Of a DNA stretch of 64,000 bases, positions 1 through 10,040 are shown piece after piece; within the stretch, counting starts at the first letter, position 1; every line of letters begins with the position of its first letter. The stretch lies in assembly GCA_947000775.1 (NCBI GenBank), contig CAMQGK010000242.1, positions 4,399,001-4,463,000 of the forward strand. Reading direction: 5' to 3'. The notes under the pieces were generated by a model. That model was not told the DNA's origin and searched no databases. It worked only from the letters and a program-made list of their open reading frames with translations. Position numbers and translations under genes: made by a program. Source of the stretch: Pterois miles. Taxonomy: Eukaryota > Chordata > Actinopteri > Perciformes > Scorpaenidae.

Positions 1-539
1 ACGGTCGGGAGTATTCAAATCCTAACTTGCATGCGTGGATTTAAAAGTTGTGGATGTTTGATCGTGTCTTCAGGGACTATTTTCTGGCGGAGACTCACTT
101 TTTTTTTTTTTTTTTTTTTGCGTGGGCATCTTCAGGTTGTGCCTTGCAGCTCAGAGTTTCAAATTTTGCATTCATGTGCTATCGTATATATTTTGAGAAA
201 CCAAATTCTGTTGTTTGGTAGCTTGCCAGATGAACTCTCAACATGTTTTCAGCAAGAAGCAGCCAAATCCACATCGTCTGTTTCCAGACCTGGGTGTTTG
301 TTTATCATTTGCCTTACAGGTTGTTTTTTTAAAGACAAACAGCATGTGAGGGTAACAGTGTTTAGCAACCTAATTCATCCTTTATCAGCTCATTAAATGT
401 GAGTTATCAGTCATTACAAGCCTCATAGATGTGGGTCAGTCGGGGCCTGCTACAACTATTATATTGTCAAAGTGAAAGAGGAACTTGAAAGCAGCACGTT
501 CATACAAAAATCTGCATAAATGCCACGACAATGCACAAT
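1..539. other. Non-coding stretch, poly(T) at 99-119
   Basis: No exon, RNA gene or recognisable element is seen. An uninterrupted run of 21 T lies at 99-119. The forward open frame that crosses it (31-396) has low-complexity Phe content from the T run and no domain, so it is not called. Confidence 0.5.
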
Positions 540-1285
540 AGATACGCCTTTCTTAATTTCCAAGTGTCATTTGTACGGCATGTGTTCTGTACCGACTGCA
601 ATATAAAAACATCCAGGTATAAATGTTACAGTAAGAGTTAGTGACGTAAAATAAAAAGCAAGAAAGACCACTAATGGTGGGCGGCTCCAAGACCGTTGTT
701 GTACTGTGTTTTGTTAGCGATATGTTTTACTTAATTTACATACCTTTTTTAAGCCCAACCATGACGTTTTCCCTTACTCTAACTTAGTGTTTCCTCTATC
801 TAAACTTAAGTTAGTGGTTTTCTTGCATAAAACATAACTGCGGACATTTGTGTGGCATACAAATGATACATGAAAAGAATAAAATGCATACTCATGATAT
901 GCAGAGCCCAACAAACACCGGATGTTTAACCACGAGACCTGTGAATCGTGTTTTGTTTTGTAAGTTAGTGATGTTTGTTTTTATTAACATCTGATGTGTT
1001 TTCCATAGTTGTCACATTGTTTCAGTACATGTTTGACTTTGTTTACATATTTATTTTAAGCCCAATTATGACGTTTTCCCTTACTCTAAGTGTTTCTTGT
1101 ATTTAAACCTAAGTTAGTGTTTTTGTTTCCTAAACATAACTGCATAACAAATGACACATGAAAAGGCTAAAATGTGCCCAATGAGCCCAACAAACAGGAC
1201 TTTTAACCAGGAGACCCGTGTTCAAGGCCGTTGTTGAACTGTGCTTTGTTTTGTAAGTTACATCAGTGACGTTTATTACACTGCT
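540..1285 (+). repeat. Interspersed repeat R1, two tandem diverged copies
   Basis: Two related copies lie head to tail, about 540-1000 and 1000-1285. Each carries AAGCCCAA..TGACGTTTTCCCTTA, a stretch with two TAAAC(C/T)TAAGTTAGTG-like blocks, AACAAACA(C/G)..GG, and TTGTTTTGTAAGTTA followed by AGTGA(C/T)GTTTG. The same blocks recur at 6.7, 7.4, 23, 25.8, 36.8, 40.9, 41.7, 53.1 and 54.2 kb. No terminal inverted repeat or coding capacity is visible, so the class is unknown. It probably derives from an old non-autonomous transposon of fish. Confidence 0.7.
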
Positions 1286-1468
1286 GCGTTGAATACTTGA
1301 TTCTGATTGGTCAATCACAGCATTCTATGATCTCATATTTATTTATGGCAGACTGATGCTACGGGCCTGATGTCGGACTCTGGTGGACCGTTTTTTTGTG
1401 TCAAATTATTGACTTCTTAGACTCAAATGAAGCAAACATATCAATTCTGGCATTAAAAATCTATTTCA

Positions 1469-1501
<33 letters not shown>
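1286..1501 (+). repeat. Interspersed repeats R5/R6 ending in poly(A)
   Basis: The stretch from TTGAATACTTGATTCTGATT to about 1430 (R5) matches 7707-7840 and, in reverse, 34548-34605 and 50487-50595 (the shared block GTCGGACTCTGGTGGACCG is at about 1372). The following part, with ACTCAAATGAAGCAAA and CAATTCTGGCATT (R6), matches 15860-16010 on the other strand. It ends in 28 A at 1474-1501. The elements are not classified. Confidence 0.55.
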
Positions 1502-1502
<1 letters not shown>

Positions 1503-1665
1503 AATCGCGACACATGTGAATCCATTTTCCCATACCTGGTAACTAGATATTATGCACTTTGATTTAAGAAACTACTTTAAGTAGATCACCGTGCTTGTTG
1601 CACCACAGGCGTACCGCTCATACACTAGTCCTTTAAGTTATGGTGTAGCGCTGGATGGTACTCAC

Positions 1666-1802
1666 CACTCCCTCGTCCTCCTCTCTTCATGTTTGTGGAG
1701 CCTCCTCAGCACTCGCTCCTCTCTCTCCTCCTCCCTGCGCCTCCTCTGCCTCCTGCAGGCCAGCGCTCTGTAAAACTCCCTCTGCTTCAGCTCCTTGAGG
1801 CG
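1666..1802 (-). CDS. Internal exon, ZNF804/GPATCH8-family zinc-finger protein (partial gene)
   Basis: Read on the minus strand this is a 137-base exon. It follows an acceptor ending TCATGCAG (1803-1810) and is followed by the donor GTGAGTACC (from 1665 down). It encodes 45 residues plus two bases of a further codon: RLKELKQREF, then an Arg/Glu-rich helix with RRQRRRREEEREERVLRRLH, ending near HEERRTRE. In ZNF804A, ZNF804B and GPATCH8 the residues directly after the zinc finger are RLKELKQREF or RLKDLKQREF, and this exon also ends at a split Cys codon after about 43 codons (recalled). The first seven residues are identical to ZNF804A. The middle is more basic than in any member I can recall, so this may be a divergent paralogue. 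It joins in phase 0 to the exon at 8859-8963. The next exon, expected to be large, is not seen in bases 1-1600. Confidence 0.8.
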
Positions 1803-1968
1803 CTGCATGACAAGCACATGCATTTTTAATACCAGTAATAGTAGTAGAAATTATTATTATACTACTTTAACAGGTAGGATTAAGAGGTCAGTTTGTCTAT
1901 AAACGTTGATCATGCAGTATTTAGCTTCTGTGTATGTCTGTCCGCTCTGCAATTCTTTATCTGCTCTA

Positions 1969-1982
1969 TGTGTGTGCGTGTG

Positions 1983-2033
<51 letters not shown>

Positions 2034-2148
2034 GTGTGTGTGTGTGTGTGCTCACTAAGTCAGCCAGTGTCAGCTTTAGTATAGTCCAGACCAGCTTAAT
2101 TCACTTACTGAGCTCTGTCTGCAAGCTGTCTGCAAGCCAGAGATACTG

Positions 2149-2229
<81 letters not shown>

Positions 2230-2304
2230 CAATAATAATAATAATAATAATATAGCAGTGGGTTCATATCACAGACAGACAGATGACAACAGACAGACAG
2301 ACAG
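1969..2304. repeat. Microsatellite cluster (TG)n, (TG)n, (AAT)n, (ACAG)n
   Basis: An impure TG tract lies at 1969-2050 with CG interruptions. A pure (TG)38 lies at 2153-2228, joined directly to (AAT)8 at about 2229-2252. A short ACAG tract lies at 2271-2304. The Cys/Val or His/Thr open frames across them are artefacts. Confidence 0.95.
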
Positions 2305-2723
2305 CGCAGCGAGCAGAGAAACCGACAAATAGATAAACAGACCAAAATAGACGGAGAGATAAAACACAGAGGGACAAAGAGACAGGCAGGAAGACACATG
2401 AAGAGGTTTTTTAAAGCTTGCAGTGAAGCTCCAACATTTCTTAGAAGGTGTACATACAATGTGAGGGGTGGACAGGGGAATGACAAGAAAACCTCACAAT
2501 AGAAACCAGTGCAAAAACAACACAAACCTTAAAAATAACTATAGAGGTAAACCAACAGCTGTGTGACTCAGTCAAAGCAAAACTTCTTAAAGTGTTGTTT
2601 TTGTTTGCAAAACACATACAATGTATTTATTCATTGCAAGTAATATTTTAATGTCACAGACAATTACATGAAAATGGCAGAAATCTAAGAGGCAGATATA
2701 TTAAAGGCGCGGTACGTAAACAC
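2305..2723. other. Non-coding, no recognised element
   Basis: A/G-rich at first (GACAGACAG-like drift from the neighbouring tract), then AT-rich. No exon or repeat recognised. Confidence 0.4.
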
Positions 2724-3198
2724 TAGGCCAGTCAAAGTTAACGTGACAACAAGTTAACGCAGATTTGGTGAGGCAAAACTCTCATGTCCATTTTCAAAGG
2801 GGTCCCTTGACCTCTGACCTCCAGATATGTGAATGTAAATGGGTTCTCTGGGTTCCCACATTATGGTAATCACATGCAGTTTGGATCAAGTCATTGTCAA
2901 GTCATCACACTGACACTCTGACAGTTGTTTTTGAGTGTTGGGCTGCAGTTTGCCAAGTTATGATTGGAGCAGATTTTTTAAGCTAAATGCAGAACCTGTG
3001 ATTTCCAGTAATGCATATATACAAACATTTGCATAAAGCAGCATATTTGCCCACTGCCATGTTGATAAGACTATTGAATACTTGACAAATCTCCTTTTAA
3101 GGTACATTCTGAACAGATAAAAGAGTAATTAATTTGTGATTAGTAATGATTATCATGTGATTAATTGTGCTAAAATATTTCAATGGATTGACAGCCCC
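2724..3198 (-). mobile_element. GGGCTGTCAA non-autonomous DNA element (R2), nearly full
   Basis: The reverse strand reads from GGGGCTGTCAATCCATTG (3198 downwards) through TTTATGCAAATG, GGCAAACTGCAGCCCAA, TGATTACCATAATGTGGGAAC and AGGTCAAGGGACCCCTTTG, to AACTTTGACTGGCCTA (2724). Terminal bases are inverted between the two ends, as in a DNA transposon. Compared with the fullest sequence inferred from the copies here it has an internal deletion. No coding capacity. I found no convincing target duplication. Confidence 0.75.
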
Positions 3199-3739
3199 AA
3201 ACGACACCACACCTCACCACTGTATTGTATCTGTGCTAACATTTGGACCTTTTATTTAAGCACGACAAACATTATATGGATGTATTTTTTAGCACTTTTA
3301 ATAATGTAAAGAAATGTTAAACGTTTCTCTGGTTCACTCCCTCTGCGAATAACATCATTGACATGTAACCAGCAGCGTATCTCAGAAAGACGTTAACTAA
3401 ACGAAGCAAACTGATGGAGAGGAAACGGCAGACGAGCGAGAGATTTGACATTTTGGTCAGTTTGTCTTTTGCAAAAAAGGAGATGTCCTTGATAAAGTGC
3501 TCACTGTTATTTTAAAACAATGGCAACACAACCAATATTTGCACACACCTGCTGAGACACCATGCACTTTATTTTTTGTTAAATATTAGTGCTCTTCAGT
3601 TTATATTGGAAATGACAGAAGCAGCAGGTTAAACCACTGGTCACTGGACCTGAAGAGAAGTTGGCTTATTTTATTTTTTGTTAAATATTGCTCTGCCTTG
3701 TATCTTGAGAACTGAAGCAGCGGGTCCTGAAGTTGCACT
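3199..3739. other. Non-coding, possibly left part of the R11 element
   Basis: No exon seen. A local repeat of the block TTATTTTTTGTTAAATATT occurs twice (about 3570 and 3671), so part is internally duplicated. It leads straight into the five-base-paced array. Confidence 0.35.
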
Positions 3740-4440
3740 TTTTCTAATCATATTGTATCGTAGATGCGTAGAGACTCTAGATGAGCCAAATATTGTATCA
3801 TATTGACTCAAATTGTATCATATGATATTGAATCATATGGTATCGTGTCGTATTGTATCAAATAGTATTGTATCATTCTAGATGAGCCAAATGTCGTCCT
3901 TGAATCGTATTGGAACTGTAAAAAGTGATAAGTATCATATCAAATCATATCGAATTGTATCGTATCGTATTGTATCACATTGTATTGTATCGCTCTAGAC
4001 AAGCCAGATATCGGCCTTGAATCATATTGGAACCATGGAAAGTGATACGTATCATACCAAATCATATCGAATCAAACTGAATTACATCAAATCGTATAGA
4101 ATCATATAGAATCGTATCGTATGGTATCATATCGTATTGAATTGTATAATATCTTATCAATTATATCAAACCGTAATGGATTGTATTGCTCTAGATGAGC
4201 CAGTTCCTTAAATCGTATTGGAACCATAGAAAGTGATATGTGTTACATCGTATCATATTGTACAGTATCATATTGAATCATATTGTATTGTATATTATTG
4301 TATCGAACTGGGTTATATTGAATTGTATTGTATTGGATTATATTGAATCGTATCATATCGTATCCTGTCTTATCATATTGCATCTTAGCGAATCATATTG
4401 AATCCTATGGTATTGCATGAATCCTATGGTGTCATAGGAA
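3740..4440. repeat. Five-base-paced higher-order array (TATCG/TATTG/CATAT)
   Basis: About 700 bases built from five-base words TATCG, TATTG, AATCA and TATCA in near-continuous register. A non-satellite cassette recurs within it: CTCTAGATGAGCCA at 3774, 3878 (first base changed), 3992 (as CTCTAGACAAGCCA) and 4190. In the last three it is followed by a Gly/Cys-poor AATCGTATTGGAAC and AAAGTGATA block. So the array has a second level of 100-200 bases. The two-level structure is visible directly; no function is implied. Confidence 0.85.
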
Positions 4441-5046
4441 GGACTGATACTGACTGATGTTTATGTTCTTCAGTTTTTATAAACTTCACTCAGGAATATG
4501 ATTTATTTTAATATGTTAGATTGTTTCCAGTGAGATATTAAGGAGTTTCTATGGTCACTTTACTGTTGCTGCTCTAGAAACAACACGTGTCCTAGTTGTG
4601 TTTAAATATTCAATTCTACTCTGATTCTGACTTTAAAAACAACCAGGCTGACATCAGTATAGCTAATATGCAAACTTCAATATTTGTTTATTTATCTCAA
4701 GTCATATCATCATTGCAATATAGAGAACTGGTGTTGCACATGGCAGATGTTCCTCATATGGTGCTGGCCTAGTTTATGTTACTGTTGTTTAAAAAGCTCT
4801 AGTGCTGGCTGACCTGATGCTGACCTTTATGTTGATGATTTGTTTTTATTTATTAATTCTTTTTAAATAACACAGTGGCACTTTTCTTTTAGATCAGAAG
4901 TCCAGCCATAAGATGTGATAATGAAGTATTTTGTTCCTTATGTTAGACTACTAATGTGAAAACAAACAGTTGTTGACTTATTTTTTCAAATACCGAACCA
5001 AATCCGTGACCCCAAACCGTGAATTTTATGAACCGCCCCACCCCTA
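4441..5046 (+). mobile_element. R11 element, hAT-like end (TAGGGRTGGG family)
   Basis: Shares TTGTTYCCAGTGAGATATTA (4521) and AGTCCAGCCATAAGATGTGA (about 4899) in the same order and strand with 57751 and 57871 onwards. It also shares AAACAACACGTGTCCTAG-like and AAACAGTTGTTGACTTATTT blocks. The right end reads GAACCGCCCCACCCCTA, the inverse of a TAGGGGTGGGGCGG start. The 57-kb copy begins TAGGGATGGGAACGG. About 270 bases present here (about 4618-4889) are absent there. The ends suggest a non-autonomous hAT element; no transposase is seen. Confidence 0.5.
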
Positions 5047-5570
5047 CTGTGTATGCACATTTTTTTTCATATTTATGAATCTGACCCCTTGTTGTTGTAT
5101 GTTAACTGTTTGAGCAATGAAGTTTGATGGCTCTGGTGATGCCGAATGGATAGATGCAAACCTTCTTTACCTCCCCCAGTAGAAGACTGATACATAGGAC
5201 AGTCCTTTTACTATAAGGGTAGTGACTCTTGAGACTTTCACACATTGGATTTGTAATGAACAATGGTTTTGTGTTTAAAGAGCCAATGAGAGGGATCCTT
5301 TCAGATCCAGAGTGCTGAAACACAGAACTAACACAACAAATAATGTGTCACCTTCCTGCTTCTTACAGATCTAACTGTATAAATCATCTATTCAATTAGA
5401 AGGACACGCGGCGTCTTTAAGCAGAGTAATGTCTGATAAACTGGCTGTTTTTTTCTCAGTCTGCATCCGTCACAGCAGCACATCAAGTGCCTGTGACGTC
5501 TGCAAACCACTTCATTTCCAAAAGAAGATGGGACCGTGACTGACCACGGACCAAAAGACAGGCGGCTTAA
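5047..5570. other. Non-coding, no recognised element
   Basis: No exon or repeat recognised. The reverse open frame at 5102-5323 has no domain. Confidence 0.4.
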
Positions 5571-5638
<68 letters not shown>

Positions 5639-5679
5639 GCGTGTGCATGTGCGTGTGCAGGCTGGATGGATGGATGGAG
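5571..5679. repeat. Compound microsatellite (CT)n(TG)n with GGAT tail
   Basis: (CT)8 at 5571-5586, then TG with CG and CA variants to about 5659, then GGATGGATGGATGG at 5664-5677. Confidence 0.95.
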
Positions 5680-6719
5680 AATATTACCGCTTGGAAATCC
5701 ATTTCCTGCAAGTGTTGCAGTCTTGAACAATATGCCCTAAATGCTCTGCATCCTCAAGTAAACCTAATAACTCTGACACACAGCTAACTGTGAAGAATAT
5801 TACGCCTCTTTCATCGCTTGCAAGTGAACAAAATGATAATTGCAGCGAATACATTCCTCCCAGCACCTATAATTTTGTAAACACCCAAACAGCTGCAAGA
5901 TCTCAGAGTCGCCTTCCTCCACATCCCACTATGGAAGAACAAACTGTTTTTACATTACACTAAGAAAATGTAAAATAAATGATGAGAGAAACATCACAAA
6001 GCCCATTTTCTAGATAAACAGGGTGCATTATTGATGACCTGTGTGTTATTATGTAATCAGCGAATATATACTATTGATTTTAACTGAGAAGGATGACCTA
6101 GATAACTGTCATTAATATTTTTAGTATTGATAGAAGTGTAATAACATTTCTTTCTGAGGAGATTAATGAGCTTTACAGATTTACTTATTTAAGATTCAGT
6201 TATGTTCTAGAAAGAGGGCCCTCAAGAACAAAGCAAGAGAGAAAAATCTAAGCAATGAAAAGCTTGGTTTTTGCAAAGCCTTTGGTCGCATTTTACAGTC
6301 CTGATCTGTGGTTATTACACAGAAAAGTGTTTAACAGGTCACATCATTTAACATATCATTATACAGTAGTATTATGTTGAAAAAAACAGGGATGAGTGTC
6401 AGCATTATAATACAGTAATTATCCCTTTTGACTTTCACTAATTGTCATGTGATTTTGAAGGTAGGACTACCCTGATAGTAGCCTATAATACTGTGTAATC
6501 GTCAACCAATATTATCTCACTATAATCAGGTGTGTTATTACCTCATTAATGTCACCATATTACAAATTTTAATCCAAATATTACACTGATGACCATTTCA
6601 TTGTTACCAAAATGTGATTATGCTATTACTAAATGGTCATGTCTCATTGCTTCCGTTAAATGTCTTTCCACATTATTACCCTTTATTTTGGCCCCTTAAT
6701 ACAGCACGAAATGAATGAC
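5680..6719. other. AT-rich non-coding stretch
   Basis: No exon is seen. From about 6430 to 6660 short motifs such as ATTACC, TATTAC and TTACCA recur irregularly. This looks like an old repeat but has no clear unit. Confidence 0.4.
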
Positions 6720-7010
6720 ATGGTAATCCACAAGTCATTTAGCATTAAAAACACCATTCTTGCTTTTGGCGTATCATCTGTGTGCCATGTAGTACTGACT
6801 CTAATGGTAACGCATCTGTGTGAATACGCCAGGCTCAGAGCGAGTGACGGTGAATAAAAATGCTGATGGTGGGAGGGAGGGGAGGTAAGATAAGATAAGA
6901 TAAGATAAGATATTCCTTTATTAGTCCCACAGTGGGGAAATTTAGGTAAATGGGTCCAACAAACACAGGACTTTCAACAAGGAGACCGGTGTTCTACAAT
7001 TATATTTACA
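6720..7010 (+). repeat. R1 copy interrupted by a LINE 3' tail
   Basis: TGTGTGCCATGTAG, ACTGACTCTAATGG, GTGTGAATACGCC and AGAGCGAGTGACG on the left, and CCAACAAACACAGGACTTTC and AGGAGACCGGTGTTC on the right, are R1 blocks. Between them, 6886-6945 is an unrelated insert (see next entry). Confidence 0.6.
6886..6945 (-). mobile_element. Ultra-short LINE 3' tail, TCTTATC type
   Basis: On the minus strand: TTTCCCCACTGTGGGACTAATAAAGGAATA followed by five TCTTA units. The (TCTTATC) tail after an AATAAAGG block is the 3' end of a teleost non-LTR retrotransposon or its SINE partner (recalled). Only about 60 bases remain. Related tails lie at 7404-7461, 40548-40595 and 58776-58813, all in the same orientation. 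Confidence 0.6.
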
Positions 7011-7385
7011 AATATTTCATTTAACAGGCTATCCTGGTGCACAGAGGCAATGCACAAGGTGGATAGAAGCATTTTTAATTTTTTTTTGCCACTGTCATCA
7101 TTAACATTATCAACGGCACCATCAATGTCATCATCGACATGAATATCCTAATCAACAACTTCCTCATCATCACTAGCATCAGTGTCATTAGGTACGGAGG
7201 TGTTCATGAACGAGCTGGGTTTTTAGCTTTCTCTTAAAGGTGGAAACTCTGCACATCCAGTAGAGTTCAGTAACTAGTTCCACCACCGTGGGACTACAGA
7301 GGAGAAGAGTCTAGCTAGCGATTCAGGGCTCTGTTGTGATGGGACTACCAGGCACCTTTCATTGGTAGAGCGTAGTGTAGTGTTT
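7011..7385. repeat. ATC-rich stretch and a conserved-looking teleost repeat
   Basis: 7085-7190 is a degenerate run of CATCA/ATCAT words. 7195-7385 (GAGCTGGGTTTTTAGCTT, GAGGAGAAGAGTCTAGCTAG, TTCATTGGTAGAGCG) resembles a dispersed teleost repeat that I recall but cannot name. No coding frame is maintained. Confidence 0.4.
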
Positions 7386-7700
7386 GTGTCCCAAAGTGGT
7401 GGTAAGATAAGATAAGATACGATAAGATTAACCTTTATTAATCACCAGAGGGAAAATTTTGACGTTATATTAGTGACGTGTTTTCCATACTTTTACATTG
7501 ATGGCGTACGTATTTTAGTGTTGTTGTCTAAACCTAGTGAGTGATTGGTTTTGTTGCCTAAACCCAATTGCAGCCATTACTGTAGTTTTGTTTCACTGTG
7601 TACAAATGACACAGGAAAAGGCTAAAATGCATCCTCATAACACACTGAATGTCCTTGTAATGTTGTTCTATGCCCTCCCATGAGATCAGGTTGCTCATTA
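7386..7700 (+). repeat. R1 copy with a second LINE 3' tail at 7404-7461
   Basis: GTTTGTGTCCCAAAGTGGTG, then a minus-strand TCTTATC tail (7404-7461: AAGATAAGATAAGAT, CCTTTATTAATCACCAGAGG), then R1 blocks AGTGACGTGTTTTCC, TTGTTGCCTAAACCCAA and TGTACAAATGACACAGG. Confidence 0.6.
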
Positions 7701-7960
7701 TACTAATTTGTTGAATACTCAGTTCTGATCAGTCAGTCACGGCGTTCTACGGTTTATTTGATCGTTGCTATGTATGTATTGCTATGTACTCACAACAATG
7801 GCCTGCTAGCTGTACATTATCCCACTTATTAAGCTGTTACATAAATTTCAGTCTAATATTACCCAGATATACTCAATGTCAGTACCAAGCTATTATCTGG
7901 TTATTACTTTGGTAATTACATGGCATTACTTAATCATTACCTCTTTATTAGACGTTCATA
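7701..7960 (+). repeat. R5 copy
   Basis: GTTGAATACTCAGTTCTGAT..TCAGTCACGGCGTTCTACGG is homologous to 1286-1340. TAGCTGTACATTATCCCACT matches 50500-50520. The following 7860-7960 contains repeated TATTACCCAG, TATTACTTTGG and ATTACTTAATC words. Confidence 0.5.
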
Positions 7961-8858
7961 AAACATAGATTGCGTCTATAAAAATCTGTCAAACTTTATT
8001 TCTGTGTATGTTGAGATATAAAATTGTGATAAATCTTTGGATAATCAATTAATGGATATCATATCAAACATGAATGTCTGATCCATTAAATTAAGTAACT
8101 GGCAAATCACAGCTCGTCATCACACTGATGCCAGAAATCATATGAAAACATAATATTAGCATGACGCCGTTCTGCTCATTGATTAACAGCATTGCCCCCA
8201 CCGATATAATAATACACCCAAAAATGTTGAGGGGACAGTTATTCAGTTATATTATTATCTGTTTGGTAGATAATCATAGCCTTAGTTTTGGGGGATTTAA
8301 ACAGGAAGTGTAATGAGTAATGTGTAATGATATGGATTCAGTGAGTCAGCTTTTGGCTACAACTTGATCCATATTTCTTTAGCTTATATTTGTTTACAAT
8401 TTGGCCAACTGGCCACCGTTAAAAATATATCGCATTAGCTGTTTGCAGCTCCTGTTTGCAATGTACCCATAAATATACTGACTACTATCACTGGATTGGA
8501 CTGAATGATGACTCTCAGGCAAGTTGTGCAGTTATAAGGAGCGTCTTTACTCTCTAAGTGGATTTATTGATGGTAAGGATATCCTCTGAAAGTGTAACTC
8601 AAACTGAATGTAAAAACTTCACGTGACATAAAATCAATGAGTAGAAGTTTGCAGCCCCCCTGGTCATAAGAGCTGATATTGTTTTGTGTTTGTGTGATTT
8701 TGTGGACCACGGTGAGTGGTAACAGAAACCGGAGCAGAGTGCTCGCCGTCGTGGCCCTGGGATGTAATGAATCCATGACCTTGGTCAGGAGGGTTTAAGG
8801 TGTAGCGTGGCGGGATCAACCAGACCTCCGGGTGCCTTGTTAAGGTGCTGTGACTCAC
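7961..8858. other. Intronic DNA, no recognised element
   Basis: AT-rich and without exon features. The open frames near 8564-8915 on the minus strand overlap the real exon only at its left end and run on into the intron. Confidence 0.45.
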
Positions 8859-8963
8859 CTGCTTGTGGTGGTGGTCGTAGGAGTTGATGTGGTTGTCGTA
8901 CTGTTGGTGTCTCACGTACTGCTTATCGCAGAGCTCGCAGTAGAAACTGGCGTCCCCGTCCTC
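8859..8963 (-). CDS. Internal exon encoding a U1-like C2H2 zinc finger, ZNF804/GPATCH8 family
   Basis: Minus-strand exon of exactly 105 bases (35 codons, phase 0 at both ends). The acceptor is CTATTCTCCTGTCTCTGTACGCAG (8964 upwards, pyrimidine-rich) and the donor is GTGAGTCAC (8858 downwards). It encodes EDGDAS, then FYCELCDKQY, VRHQQ, YDNHINSYDHHHKQ. The finger is C-x2-C-x12-H-x5-H (Cys 9 and 12, His 25 and 31 of the exon), the spacing of U1/matrin-type fingers in nuclear RNA- or DNA-associated proteins. FYCELCDKQY and DNHINSYDH are near-invariant in ZNF804A, ZNF804B and GPATCH8 (recalled), and the next exon continues RLKELKQREF as expected. The family's usual AKALEDLKAN lead-in before FYCELC is replaced here by EDGDAS, so it must lie in an upstream exon or be lost. 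I could not find that exon. No gene symbol is given because the paralogue is uncertain. Confidence 0.88.
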
Positions 8964-10040
8964 CTGCGTACAGAGACAGGAGAATAGAAAGGGAGGCGTT
9001 AAACAGGAAACTCTCTTATTGTGTTGCGTGTCTGTGTGGTGATCTTGAGAGTCTTTGTACCATTAACAAGATATATGTCCTTAATTTTCAAGCTGAACCT
9101 TTTAAAAGAAACATATTTTTTTTATCCCAGATCTTATGTCCTCAAACATTCAAATGTTTTCTGCTACAAAAAGGCAAGAAATCACGAGTTGAGCTAACAA
9201 GAAAATATAGAGGTGAATTGATTTATCCAATTTTCTTCTATATTCTTTTATAAAATGTAAACCACTTAGCTCTGAAGGTTTAAGGTGCAGAGTTACCCTT
9301 AATATATTTTTCAAATTGTTGTTTTTGTCATGAGTGCTGTCACACAGAATGTGAATATTACACAGCGAAAAAGCAGCGCAATATTTTTTTTGGAGCAACA
9401 CAGCGAATTAAGGCATCAACCAGTCACGTTGGCGCCTATATTTATAAGGATTTTAAAAGTCCAAACCACGCCAATTTTTTTTACTCTTTCAACCTCAAAG
9501 GCAGCACAGACCAGATCCACTCTTTACCTTACCTTTCACAATAAAAGCCTTAAGCATATTACTTCTTCTTATTTCTTAGAAAGAAGAAAAGAGAAATGAA
9601 AAAGAAAAGACAGAGGACTGTTTTGCATTTTCATGCTGTTTATTTGTAACACCCTCTGGGTGTAAGGGCCATTAATCTGGCTGTCACCTACTGCACAGGA
9701 CAACAGTGATTATTTTCATGACATTATCAAATGTACGAGAAAAAAATAAACCAAATCGTTGACGTTATGACCTATCAGAGAAAACTGAGAAGATACCTTT
9801 CTTGTCATGTTTGCATATTTTTCTGCTAACTGGCTGTTCACTAAACACTGCCCTCCTTAGAAAGTATAACCTCCATTAGTAGTCTTTGGAGTAGTACTGA
9901 CCCATCAGGTTTGAGCAGGCTTTGGTTGAATGCTGGTAAACACTTGAAACACATTAGCCAAAATGTAATCTGGTAACCCAGCAGCTATCGACTGACGATG
10001 ATTTAGCTTTTTATTGGTTTAAAATTAGCCGCAAACTAGT
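8964..10040. other. Non-coding, presumed 5' intron
   Basis: AT-rich. No exon with plausible splice sites is seen. The open frames at 9150-9401 and 9330-9599 overlap each other on opposite strands and have no domains. Confidence 0.4.

Larger units (their letters stand above)
1803..8858 (-). other. Intron between the two zinc-finger-gene exons
   Basis: A 7,056-base intron in the minus-strand gene. Donor GTGAGTCAC (8858 downwards) and acceptor TGTGCTTGTCATGCAG (up to 1803) match consensus, although the pyrimidine tract of the acceptor is short. It is filled with repeats: TG microsatellites, a GGGCTGTCAA element, a five-base-paced array and R1 copies. No other exon is seen on either strand. Confidence 0.7.

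Noticed and set aside
1893..2525. Cys/Val and His/Thr-rich open frames
   Set aside because: They are TG/CA microsatellites read through.
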